From an uncultured Pseudomonadota bacterium (GTDB lineage: Bacteria > Pseudomonadota > Gammaproteobacteria > Burkholderiales > SG8-39): a DNA stretch of 15,784 nucleotides. A program made the position numbers and the translations under genes. The notes beneath the pieces were generated by a model that was not told where the DNA came from, searched no databases, and saw only the letters and a list, made by a program, of their open reading frames with translations. Shown one piece after another: positions 6,959 to 14,700 of the stretch; positions within the stretch are counted from its first letter, which is position 1, and each line of letters opens with the position of its first letter. The stretch covers positions 1 to 15,784 of the forward strand of contig CAITSH010000094.1 in NCBI GenBank assembly GCA_903895005.1, in the 5' to 3' direction.

Positions 6959-7022
6959 CAGTCCCAGTGCCAGTGTGACTGTGTGACTGTGTCAGTGTGA
7001 CGGTGCCCGTGCCCGTCCCCGT
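6959..7022. repeat. Degenerate simple-sequence tract (GTGTGACT and GTGCCC units)
   Basis: The tract moves from CCAGTGCCAGTGTGACT through two GTGTGACT octamers to a run of GTGCCC-type hexamers ending in GTCCCC. It is non-coding in appearance and lies 30 bp upstream of the shared AT-rich motif. Slippage-prone length variation is likely. Confidence 0.6.
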
Positions 7023-7049
7023 TTGCTGCGGTCGACCAGAGGGAACAGG

Positions 7050-7069
7050 TTCATTAATTTTTGTAAATC
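7050..7069 (+). promoter_or_regulatory. AT-rich 20-mer shared with the phytochrome leader, copy 1
   Basis: The sequence TTCATTAATTTTTGTAAATC differs at one base (T against G at position 9) from the copy at 10061-10080. It lies 124 bp upstream of the lipase ATG, in an otherwise GC-rich region. It could be a common regulator site, an UP-like promoter element, or one end of a repeated unit. Confidence 0.45.
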
Positions 7070-7117
7070 CGCCCCCGGCAGCAGCGTCCACCGTGCACTA
7101 TACGGCGCGCTCAATCG

Positions 7118-7143
7118 ATGCAATGCATGCAGTTGCATTTTTT
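7118..7143 (+). promoter_or_regulatory. ATGCAA/TTGCAT inverted repeat followed by a T run
   Basis: ATGCAA (7118-7123) pairs with TTGCAT (7133-7138) around the 8-bp palindrome TGCATGCA (7124-7131). Six Ts (7138-7143) follow at once. It could be a protein-binding site or a weak attenuator-like hairpin in the lipase leader. The low stem GC content argues against an efficient terminator. Confidence 0.35.
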
Positions 7144-7157
7144 GATTTCTGACATTT

Positions 7158-7179
7158 TTAGTCCGGACGTTAGTCCGGA
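7158..7179 (+). promoter_or_regulatory. Direct repeat TTAGTCCGGA, 12-bp period, before the lipase RBS
   Basis: TTAGTCCGGA occurs at 7158-7167 and 7170-7179 with a CG spacer. Each copy contains the palindrome TCCGGA. The second copy abuts the AAGGAG ribosome binding site of the lipase gene (7179-7184). Its place suggests an operator or a translational control site. Confidence 0.4.
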
Positions 7180-7192
7180 AGGAGCAGCCACA

Positions 7193-8341
7193 ATGACGCC
7201 ATCGCCTTGCAACCGATTGCCCCCGCAGCGACCCTTCGCAAGTTGGCGCCACCTTGCCGCCATGCTGCTGGCGCTCTCTGCGCCACTGGTCCAGGCCCAG
7301 TCCCCGACACCGGCGCAAGGTCCGGCAGGCTGGGAACGCACCCACGCCTGGACGAGCGGCGGCGCCGGCGCGGGATCCGCGCCCTCGGTGCTGCTCATCC
7401 ACGGGCTCGCCTCGACCTCTGCGGTGTTTACCGCGCCGCACACCGCCTGGAACATCAAGCATCTTGACTACGATCCCAAGGCCGTGCCGACACTGAATCA
7501 CACCGTAGACGCCGGTATTTCACCGCGGCCGGCGCGCCACAATTTCTTCGAGGAACTGGGCCGCAGCTACCACGTTGCAACCTGGACCCAGATGCCGTGC
7601 ATCGGAAACGGCAACAAGCCGAGCAACGCCTGCCTCGGTGCCGACACTTTCAATGCAGCCTACCGCAGCGCGCCGTGGGCGCTGCGCAAGCTGCTTGACG
7701 AGACATCCGGCCCCATCGCCATCGTCGCGCACAGCCGCGGCGGGCTGATCGCGCGGCGCCTGCTCAAGGACTTCGGCGATGCGGGCGGACGCATCAAGTG
7801 GCTGGTGACGCTGCACGCGCCACACGCGGGCACCACGATCGCCGGGCGTCCGGCGGCGATCAACGACGGCGTGAGTGCGCTGCTCAAGGTGCTGCCGAAA
7901 AGTCTCTCAGGGCACGCGATCAGCGCGCGTGACACCCTGCTTTCGATGAGCGGAACCGCAGGCGCGGAGGAGCTCGCGCCGCAGGGCGCCAAGAGCCTGT
8001 TTCCCGCACTGCAGGCCGGAGAACGGCAGGTCCCGGGCATTGCCTACCTCAGCTACGGCGGAACCTCGCCGAACGCCATCCGCTTCTACGTCAAGGCTCC
8101 GGGTGTGGGCGTCAAGACCTTCAGCTTGTTCCACACCCCGGCCTTTCCCGAGTTCAAGGACGGCGGCGGCGACATGCTGGTCACGGACGCCAGTGCGCGA
8201 TTGCCCTGGCGGGGCGCCCCGCATGTGTCGCAGCCTTTACACCATGGCGAGGTGCTGTGGCATGTGCCGACCATGATGTCGGTCGGCGCATTCATCAAAG
8301 CGGCACCCAGGGCGGCATCAGGCGGCGAGGCCGCGCGTTAA
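7193..8341 (+). CDS. Secreted alpha/beta-hydrolase lipase/esterase
   Basis: A 382-residue protein starting at the ATG at 7193, chosen because AAGGAG sits 8 nt upstream and a Sec signal peptide follows directly: Arg/His-containing n-region, hydrophobic stretch LAAMLLALSAPLV (21-33), and likely cleavage after VQA (35). An in-frame ATG at 7118 would put 25 extra residues before the signal and is rejected. The mature part has the oxyanion strand SVLLIHGLAS (65-74), the nucleophile elbow AHSRGG with Ser181, an aspartate-rich loop GGGDMLVTDAS (324-334) with candidate acid Asp327 or Asp332, and a late HHGEVLWH segment with candidate catalytic His352 or His357. This fits lipases and triacylglycerol or polyester hydrolases, and the substrate is not determined. 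It lies 121 bp before a second secreted lipolytic gene on the same strand, so a shared role in extracellular lipid use is likely. Confidence 0.8.
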   Translation: MTPSPCNRLPPQRPFASWRHLAAMLLALSAPLVQAQSPTPAQGPAGWERTHAWTSGGAGAGSAPSVLLIHGLASTSAVFTAPHTAWNIKHLDYDPKAVPTLNHTVDAGISPRPARHNFFEELGRSYHVATWTQMPCIGNGNKPSNACLGADTFNAAYRSAPWALRKLLDETSGPIAIVAHSRGGLIARRLLKDFGDAGGRIKWLVTLHAPHAGTTIAGRPAAINDGVSALLKVLPKSLSGHAISARDTLLSMSGTAGAEELAPQGAKSLFPALQAGERQVPGIAYLSYGGTSPNAIRFYVKAPGVGVKTFSLFHTPAFPEFKDGGGDMLVTDASARLPWRGAPHVSQPLHHGEVLWHVPTMMSVGAFIKAAPRAASGGEAAR

Positions 8342-8462
8342 ACCATCGCCCCCGGGCAAAAAATACGGGGCGCGACAACACCCGCTCCATGCGCTGCCCG
8401 CGACCACTGGGCCGGCGATTCACTGAAAATCAAAACAACACCTTAGACGAAGGAGATGGGCG
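8342..8462 (+). other. Spacer between lipase and phospholipase-like genes
   Basis: A GC hairpin (CGCCCC at 8347-8352 with GGGGCG at 8367-8372, 14-nt A-rich loop) sits just after the lipase stop without a T tract. AAGGAG at about 8450-8455 serves the next gene. Cotranscription of both genes is plausible. Confidence 0.35.
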
Positions 8463-9650
8463 ATGTGCAAGCAATGGCGGATGGCGGTACTGTTTGTTTT
8501 GGCCACAAGTTGGCAGACGGCGCAGGCATTCAACGACTACGAGCACAGCGAAATCGGGGATGCCGCGTTTGCTAGCGCGATCGCGGGTCTGGAACAAGCG
8601 GCCCCCGGAAGCGCGGCCAAACTCTTTGCCACCCCGCATCTGTCCAGTGTGACCCCGGCTGCCGGAAAGCGCGCCGAACCGATCTGCGCCGTCGCTGGCG
8701 GAAAAGACCTTGTCTGCTTCTCCTTCGGCGACCTGGTCGCCATTTACGGCGACTTCGCCGAGACCTTTGCGGAGGTGAACAACCCCGCAATTGTCCAACG
8801 GGCGGCAACGCTGAAAGAAATCGTGGGGGGGCGCAGGCACTACACGGCGTTTGCCAGCGAAAAAAAGCACGTGATGGAACTCGCCGCGCACAACGCCACC
8901 CACTTCTCCATGGGCGCCGCGCAGGCCTACGTGCAATGGCACGGACAGGCGCTCACCCTCGCGGCGCAGCCGGGCCGGCTCTGGGAGGCGCTGCACTACG
9001 AGGCGCTCGCACTGCACAGCCTGACCGATCTCTTCGCGCTCGGTCATATGCTCGAAGACCGTGAACGGACCGACCAACTGGTCAAATGGGCGCGCAAAAA
9101 CAACACGGCGTTGTCGGCCGCCGTTGCCAAGGGTGGCAGCAGCGCCATGGGCGGGCTGGTGAACTTCTACCACAACGCATTCAATTTCCGGGGCGCAATG
9201 GTGAAGAACCTCGCCGGGGAATCCTGGCGCGCTTACGGCGACGGGAAGTACCGGATCGTGGATGCCGCCTGCGCCCGCAAGAGTTATATCGAGAGGCGCG
9301 CCTGCGTTGATGTGGCCACAAAGGCGCAGCGCGACATCATCGTCAACGCTGCGGCGAAAAGCCTGTCCGGCGTCCTTGCCCGGGCAACCGGCAAGTCGCT
9401 TCCCGCCGGCACGGAGTACGCGGCGCTGGCCCATGTGCCGATCGAATTCAAGGACACCCAGGAACCCTTGCACCCCGAGCATCAAATTCCCCAGATCGCC
9501 CGGCTGGCCATCGCGATGAAGAGCCAGGGGCGTCCGATTCAGGACCACGGATTCGATTTCAGCCTCGGCTACCTGAAGTACGCACCGGGCGTCGTAGGGG
9601 GGGTTGTCGAATACGCCGGTTTCGTGAAGCAGCATTGCTGCAGCAAGTGA
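8463..9650 (+). CDS. Secreted zinc-dependent phospholipase C-like protein
   Basis: A 395-residue protein with a signal peptide (cleavage likely after AQA, residue 22) and AAGGAG 7 nt before the ATG. The mature protein carries an ordered set of candidate metal ligands typical of zinc-dependent phospholipase C/P1-like folds: His28 near the new N-terminus (YEHSEIGD), Asp90/Asp97 in FGDLVAIYGD, His143/His147 in AAHNATHF, and His178, His185, Asp189 and His195 in HYEALALHSLTDLFALGHM. FYHNAFNFRG and WRAYGDG (234-261) also recur in this family, by memory. Such enzymes use a three-zinc site to cleave the phosphodiester of phospholipids. The C-terminus ends in a Cys-Cys pair; four more Cys (75, 85, 270, 281) could form disulfides, which fits a periplasmic or secreted protein. 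It follows the lipase gene by 121 bp. Activity on lipid rather than another phosphodiester is inferred. Confidence 0.7.
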   Translation: MCKQWRMAVLFVLATSWQTAQAFNDYEHSEIGDAAFASAIAGLEQAAPGSAAKLFATPHLSSVTPAAGKRAEPICAVAGGKDLVCFSFGDLVAIYGDFAETFAEVNNPAIVQRAATLKEIVGGRRHYTAFASEKKHVMELAAHNATHFSMGAAQAYVQWHGQALTLAAQPGRLWEALHYEALALHSLTDLFALGHMLEDRERTDQLVKWARKNNTALSAAVAKGGSSAMGGLVNFYHNAFNFRGAMVKNLAGESWRAYGDGKYRIVDAACARKSYIERRACVDVATKAQRDIIVNAAAKSLSGVLARATGKSLPAGTEYAALAHVPIEFKDTQEPLHPEHQIPQIARLAIAMKSQGRPIQDHGFDFSLGYLKYAPGVVGGVVEYAGFVKQHCCSK

Positions 9651-9685
9651 ACTCACCCTTGGCATTGCCAGGATCGGCTTGCATG

Positions 9686-9727
9686 CCATGGACAATGGAC
9701 AACGAGCAATGAGCAATGGGCAATGGA
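9686..9727. repeat. Six-unit heptamer array (CAATGRR)
   Basis: The units in order are CCATGGA, CAATGGA, CAACGAG, CAATGAG, CAATGGG and CAATGGA, in exact 7-bp register. The array starts 36 bp after the phospholipase-like stop and is non-coding. A 7-bp period is not a multiple of 3, so it is not a coding repeat. Confidence 0.7.
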
Positions 9728-9779
9728 CTAGTGGCTGAAGCCAGGGATGTGGGATGCGGTTTTCCGCATGGAGGGTCCT

Positions 9780-10001
9780 ATGAAACCCACCTTGCGCCAA
9801 ACCTGCGCGAAACACCACGCGCTGCCGCCACGGCTCAGGGGCTCAAAGACAGTCCTGTACCAGGAAAACACCGTGTGGCTGACATGGCATAAGGCCGCAA
9901 AGCCGCGCCAGACGGTCGTTCCCAGCCGATCGGCCGGGAAAAGCCCGGATCGCAACAACGATCCGGGCGTGGTGCGGCAGCCCCTGAAGGCGGGCCTTTA
10001 A
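9780..10001 (+). CDS. Possible small basic protein, unknown
   Basis: A 73-codon frame (MKPTLRQTC... to ...QPLKAGL) with GGAGGG (9770-9775) 4 nt before the ATG. By my count 57 of 73 codons end in G or C, which is coding-like for this genome. The product is rich in Lys and Arg, has no signal or membrane segment, and matches no family I recognise. The 3' third contains a perfect 10-bp inverted repeat, so the DNA may matter as RNA structure rather than protein. It could be a real small gene, a decayed gene, or a leader RNA of the phytochrome operon. No function is assigned. Confidence 0.35.
   Translation: MKPTLRQTCAKHHALPPRLRGSKTVLYQENTVWLTWHKAAKPRQTVVPSRSAGKSPDRNNDPGVVRQPLKAGL
9929..9968 (+). 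other. Two mutually exclusive hairpins
   Basis: GCCCGGATCG (9943-9952) and CGATCCGGGC (9959-9968) form a perfect 10-bp stem with loop CAACAA. The left arm can instead pair upstream with CCGGG (9934-9938, loop AAAAG), extended by GATC on each side across a small bulge. Alternative pairing of one arm is the layout seen in attenuators, but no T run follows. Confidence 0.45.
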
Positions 10002-10060
10002 ACCGCATGCCCTTGTCTATCAGGCGTCCCGCCCATCCACTTCGGCCGGAAGAATCGGAG

Positions 10061-10080
10061 TTCATTAAGTTTTGTAAATC
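10061..10080 (+). promoter_or_regulatory. AT-rich 20-mer shared with the lipase leader, copy 2
   Basis: TTCATTAAGTTTTGTAAATC matches the copy at 7050-7069 at 19 of 20 bases. It is 140 bp upstream of the phytochrome ATG, against 123 bp for the lipase copy, in the same orientation. A common regulator or promoter element is the simplest reading. Confidence 0.45.
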
Positions 10081-10220
10081 GCAATCCACGGGCGTATCGC
10101 CCCGTTATGCTGCTTTTCCAAAAGTGAATTCTTTGTCTCCATTTGAATTTTCTGATGACGTATTCAGAGAAGAACAGCCTTGGTCGCACACAATGATTCG
10201 CCATCAAAGGGAAGATATAA

Positions 10221-11708
10221 ATGCCTGCCGCCGATTTGAACGCCCTCCAGCAGTGTGAGAAAGAACCCCTCGCCAACTCCGGCTTGATCCAGCCCAATGG
10301 CGTCCTGCTCTACATCGACAAGTCGAGCCTTGAAATCCGTTACGCCAGCGAAAATACCGCCAGCCTCCTCGGAGAAGGGCCGGAAGAGTTACTCGGCCTT
10401 GACGGCAAGGACTGGCTTGAGCAAAACCTTCCGGCGCTTGTGTCGTGGCCGGCCAGCGCCGGCCGGCGGATGCACTTCCCCGCCTCCGTGGATATGGGGC
10501 ACGGAGAACTCGACGTCCTGATCTCGGGAACCAGCGCCGGCTGGTTGGTCGAGTTCGAGGCCTCTCAGCAGGTAAGCGTTGATCTGGGCAGCATCCGTAT
10601 CCAGGCACCTTCCGGAATGCTCGACGCCACCGGGCTGCAAGTGCTCCGTAACAGCCTGGTTGAGGCGGTGGCCCGCACCACGGGCTATGACCGCGTGATG
10701 CTTTACCAATTTCATCCGGACTGGTCCGGCGAAGTGCTGGCGGAGGCCGCCAAACCCGGACGCGGCTCTTATCTTGGCCTGCGCTTTCCGGCAACAGACA
10801 TACCCGCGATCGCCCGCAATCTGTATGCCCAGACCCCCTATCGTCACATACCAGATTCCTCCGCCGCTCCGGTGCCGATCAAATGCCCCGCCGGCTCCGG
10901 CACAGCGCTTGACCTGACCTGGTCAGATCTTCGCTCCGCATCCCCCGTTCATATGCAGTATCTGGCCAACATGCGGGTGCTGTCCTCCTTCTCCACATCG
11001 ATCATGATGGACGGCAAGCTGTGGGGGCTCATAGCCTGTCACGACGACACAGCCAAGGTCATTCCGCTTGCGGCACGCGAACACTGCAAGAGCCTCGCGG
11101 CGGATTTCGTGAAGGTACTCTCCGATTATCGTAATTCCGTTCAACGCGACCTCTATGCGGCTGCGGTAGAAGTGGTGACGCCTGTCCGGGGTTTAATCTC
11201 GGGCAATGCCGACATCGCCAGCGCCATCAGTTCACAGTTGCCCAAGATCGCGGCCCTTACCGGCTCGACCTCGGCCGCTTTATTCGTTGGCGAATCGGAG
11301 AAATCCTGGGGACCGGGTCCGGTTGATGAAGAGTTGCGCTCCATCCACAACTGGTGCCTGAAGAACCAGGCAGATCAGCTGTTCTGGATGGACGACCTGC
11401 CTGCAAAAATGGGGCTCTCCACAAGCCTTCCACTGAGCTGCGGCATGCTCGGGTTGAGCATGCGCGCGAAACAACTGAACAACGCACTGGTCAATATTTA
11501 CCTGTTCCGTCCGGAAGAGGCGGGCGAAATCGCATGGGCCGGCAACCCCAACAAACCCGTCGAGCAGGCGGCGGACGGCCAGAGCCTGTCGCCGCGCAGC
11601 TCCTTTGAAAAATGGGTGGAAGTGCGCAACGGCCACTCCAGGGCGTGGGAAGACGATGCCCGTTTTGCGGGGCAACAACTTCGCGAACTACTGACCACCT
11701 GCCTCTGA
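10221..11708 (+). CDS. bphP: Bacteriophytochrome photosensory core (PAS-GAF-PHY) without output domain
   Basis: A 495-residue soluble red/far-red photoreceptor. The N-terminal PAS domain (about 1-115) begins with QQCEKEPLANSGLIQPNG. Cys12 is at the position of the biliverdin-attaching Cys of bacteriophytochromes, though the usual IQPHG reads IQPNG. The GAF domain (about 130-310) keeps LYQFHPDWSGEV, the RFPATDIP motif with Asp193, SPVHMQYL with His244, and ACHDD with His274, the residues that surround the chromophore. The PHY domain (about 320-490) keeps the tongue motif PRSSFEKW (458-465). The protein ends within 35 residues of that motif, where typical bacteriophytochromes continue into a histidine kinase. 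Output must therefore act in trans, most simply on the hybrid kinase that starts 22 bp downstream. The start has AAAGGGAAG 7 nt upstream. No heme oxygenase gene, which would supply biliverdin, lies in the window. Confidence 0.9.
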   Translation: MPAADLNALQQCEKEPLANSGLIQPNGVLLYIDKSSLEIRYASENTASLLGEGPEELLGLDGKDWLEQNLPALVSWPASAGRRMHFPASVDMGHGELDVLISGTSAGWLVEFEASQQVSVDLGSIRIQAPSGMLDATGLQVLRNSLVEAVARTTGYDRVMLYQFHPDWSGEVLAEAAKPGRGSYLGLRFPATDIPAIARNLYAQTPYRHIPDSSAAPVPIKCPAGSGTALDLTWSDLRSASPVHMQYLANMRVLSSFSTSIMMDGKLWGLIACHDDTAKVIPLAAREHCKSLAADFVKVLSDYRNSVQRDLYAAAVEVVTPVRGLISGNADIASAISSQLPKIAALTGSTSAALFVGESEKSWGPGPVDEELRSIHNWCLKNQADQLFWMDDLPAKMGLSTSLPLSCGMLGLSMRAKQLNNALVNIYLFRPEEAGEIAWAGNPNKPVEQAADGQSLSPRSSFEKWVEVRNGHSRAWEDDARFAGQQLRELLTTCL

Positions 11709-11730
11709 TATCCCATCAGGCGATTAATGA

Positions 11731-14700
11731 ATGAGCAACAACATCGATCAGGACGTCCTCCGCCGCGCTCTCCAGGCCCAATTCGGCACGGTCGTGTGCT
11801 ACCGCACCGTCATCTCGACGGATAACACGGAGGAGGTTCTGTCTGGTGATTGCGATACGCTGACTGGCCACCCTGCTAGCGCATTTTCGGGCTCCGGTGG
11901 CCGCCGAATCGAGCAGCTTGTATTCCCCGGAGACGCCGCCCGCGTGCGCCGCGAGCGCGAGTTGCAATTAAAGAAGACCGGGGAATACAGCGTCCAGTAT
12001 CGTTTGGTGCGTCCCGATGGGGGTACCTCTTGGGTGCGCGACGTAGGCACCCAAAATACGGGCGCTACCGGAAGCGTCGTGCGCGAAGGCGTGCTTGCAG
12101 ACATCACAGCCCAGCGTGATATGAACCAGCGCGCAGGCCGACTCGAGCTGGAACTTGAAAATTCCAGGGCGCTGCTCAACGGCATCAGCGATGGGACCGA
12201 TACCCACCTGATGGTCCTGGAAGGCGATGCGACAATATTCCTCGTCAACCGATCATGGCTCGAATACGACGCCGGTCGCGGATTACCCGGATCAACAAGA
12301 GACTATTGGGTCGGCCGCAACCTGCTCGACCTGATCGAAACCAGCGGCGACCCCGCGCTCGGAGGCGCCGATCTGGCATCGTCGGTGCGCGATATCCAGG
12401 CGGCGGCACGCAATGCCGCCCGGGTAACCGCGGTCGTGCCACTGCAGTGGGAAACACATTATTTTGTCATCACCGCCACGCGACTTCATGGCGACTTCAA
12501 TGGTGTTCTCCTGGTGCGCCAGAATGTAACCGACCTCAAGCGCGCCGAACTGGCCGTGATCGAGCAACAGACGTTTCTGCAATCGATCCTGGATTCATCG
12601 AAACACTTGGGCGTGGTCGGCATCAACCGTGAACACCGGGTTGCCTTGTTCAACCCTGCGGCAGGAGGCATCTTCGGTGCAATGCCGGGCGATGTTATCG
12701 GGCGCCCGCTTGAAGTGCTGGAGGACTTTCTCCCGACCGGATCAACCTGGCGACGCGAAGTGAACCAGGCTCTCGAGACCGGCAAGGACGCGCTGTTCGA
12801 GAGCGGGGATTTCCCGGCCACGCCGGAAAAATTCTACGAGAACCGTGTCACCCAGGTGCGGGCCCCGGAGGGCACAGCCCTCGGCAGCGTGATGCTGCTG
12901 CGCGACATCACCGACGAGCGCGCCTACGCAACGCGCATGCAGAAAATAAACGAGGAACTCGAACAACGCGTGCTTACACGTACAAAAGAGCTCGAAATAG
13001 CCAAAGACCAGGCTGAGGAAGCCAGCCGCGCCAAGTCGACGTTCCTCTCCAACATGAGCCATGAGATCCGCACCCCCATGAATGCGGTGATCGGAATGAC
13101 CGATCTGGCTCTTGAGACATCGCTGGACCAGCATCAGATGAAACTTCTGCGTTCAGTATCCTCGTCCGCCAAGTCACTCCTGTCCCTCCTTAACAACATC
13201 CTCGACGTCTCCAAACTCGAGTCGGGGAAAATGGAAGTGGAGAAAATTCCGTTCAGCATCTCCGGCTTGATTACCGAAGTCGGGGACATGATGGGCGTCA
13301 CCGCGCGCCGCAAGGGGCTGAAGATTGAAGTCCGACTGGCAGAGGACGTCCCCGCGGTCCTCCTTGGCGATCCGACAAAGCTGCGCCAGATCCTCGTCAA
13401 TCTGATCGGCAATGCCATCAAGTTCACCGAAAAAGGCGGACTGACACTCCAGGTCAAGCGCGCTGAAGCGGCTGACAAGTATCACTTTTCAGTGATCGAT
13501 ACCGGCATCGGCATTCCGCAGTCTGCGATTTCAAAAATTTTCGAGCGTTTTTCACAAGCGGATGAGTCGACAACGCGGCGCTTTGGCGGTACGGGACTGG
13601 GCACCGCCATTTGCAAAGGACTCGTCGAGGAGATGGGGGGGCGTATCTGGGTCGAGAGTGTCGACGGGGTGGGAAGCAACTTCCAGTTCACGATATCAAT
13701 GCCCGTTGCCACGGGCGTGGACGAAGCACAATTCCTGAAGGACACGCTTCGCCAAAGCGGTCGCTGGACGCGCCCCCTCGAAATCCTCTACGCCGAGGAT
13801 ATCGAGCTCAACCAGCAACTTGTCGAAATGCGCATGAGCCAGCGCAAACACCGCGTGCACATCGCCGAGAACGGCCGCGCGGCCGTCGATATGTACCTGA
13901 AAGGAAAATACGACATTATCCTGATGGATGCCCATATGCCGGTCATGAACGGACTGGATGCGATTCGGGAAATTCGCCGCCTTGAGCAAAATACCGGGGC
14001 ACACATTCCGATCATCATGCTCACTGCAAGCGTGCTGGAGAGCGATCGCGCAATATGCCTTGCCGCGGGGGCTGATGATTTCGCATGGAAGCCGGTCGAG
14101 TTTGATCTGCTATATAACAAGATTGCGAATTTCTTCGAATCCTTCGCGCACGGCACGACAGTCCTTGAAAAAACAAACCTCGAGCTTGAGAAAGGCGAAT
14201 ACCGCTTCCTTGATATACAAAAAGGACTCGAGGTATGGGGCGACGCGGGGGTACTTCGTCGCGCATTGAAGAAAATGGGCAATGACTACGGTGACGTCGC
14301 GCTAAAAACAACAGGTTTTTGTCGTGAAGGAAATTGGAACGCCGCGAAGGAATTACTTCACGCGTTCAAGGGTGCCGCCGGGAACCTGGGCATCCGGGAA
14401 CTGCCCGAACTTGCGAGCTCATTAGAGCTCGAAATAAAAGCCGGCGGCCCAGCCAGCCAGACACTTCTTGACGAACTGTCGTCGAAAGTAGCGGTGCTGC
14501 TTCAGGACCTGAGGCAGTTGGAAAGCCCGGCCGAGCCGGCGCAGGCCGTCCCCGCCGGGCTGGATTTGGAATCCGTTACTGCGTTGCTGCGCGGGCTCAT
14601 TGATGAACTTGGCAGGGATGAGATCAACGATGAGACCATCTCCCATCTGCGCCACCACCTGGGCGAGGAGCGTTTCGCACCGGTCGAGAACCAACTTGAA

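Larger units (their letters stand above)
6660..7192 (+). other. Intergenic region upstream of the lipase gene: simple repeats, shared motif, hairpin and operator-like repeat
   Basis: About 530 bp without a convincing long gene. In order it holds: a 30-codon GTG-started frame at 6781-6870 with AAGGAG 4 nt upstream (too short to call); a GC inverted repeat GCGCAG...CTGCGC (6924-6943); a simple-sequence tract (6959-7022); the AT-rich 20-mer shared with the phytochrome leader (7050-7069); a TATACG hexamer (7099-7104); an ATGCAA/TTGCAT hairpin followed by six Ts (7118-7143); and a double TTAGTCCGGA (7158-7179). Confidence 0.6.
9651..10220 (+). other. Region between phospholipase-like and phytochrome genes
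   Basis: 570 bp that contain a heptamer array (9686-9727), a possible small gene (9780-10001) with a perfect inverted repeat near its 3' end (9943-9968), and the second copy of the AT-rich 20-mer (10061-10080). The rest, 10081-10205, is less GC-rich than the coding regions and is presumably the promoter and leader of the phytochrome operon. I could not find a convincing -35/-10 pair in it. AAAGGGAAG lies 7 nt before the phytochrome ATG. Confidence 0.55.

Noticed and set aside
7118..7192. 25-residue N-terminal extension of the lipase from the ATG at 7118
   Set aside because: The ATG at 7193 has a proper AAGGAG site and is followed at once by a Sec signal peptide. The upstream stretch consists of operator-like repeats.
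8430..9818. Long minus-strand open frame (462 codons) opposite the phospholipase-like gene
   Set aside because: It is antisense to a gene with a signal peptide, ribosome binding site and metal-ligand motifs. Its own product shows no domain, and long antisense frames are expected in GC-rich DNA.
9880..9968. Possible cyclic-di-GMP (GEMM-I) riboswitch, suggested by CCGCAAAGCC and nearby stems
   Set aside because: Only the GCAAAGCC piece matches. The GGCAAACC strand and the tetraloop stem that define the class are not recognisable, so I do not call it.
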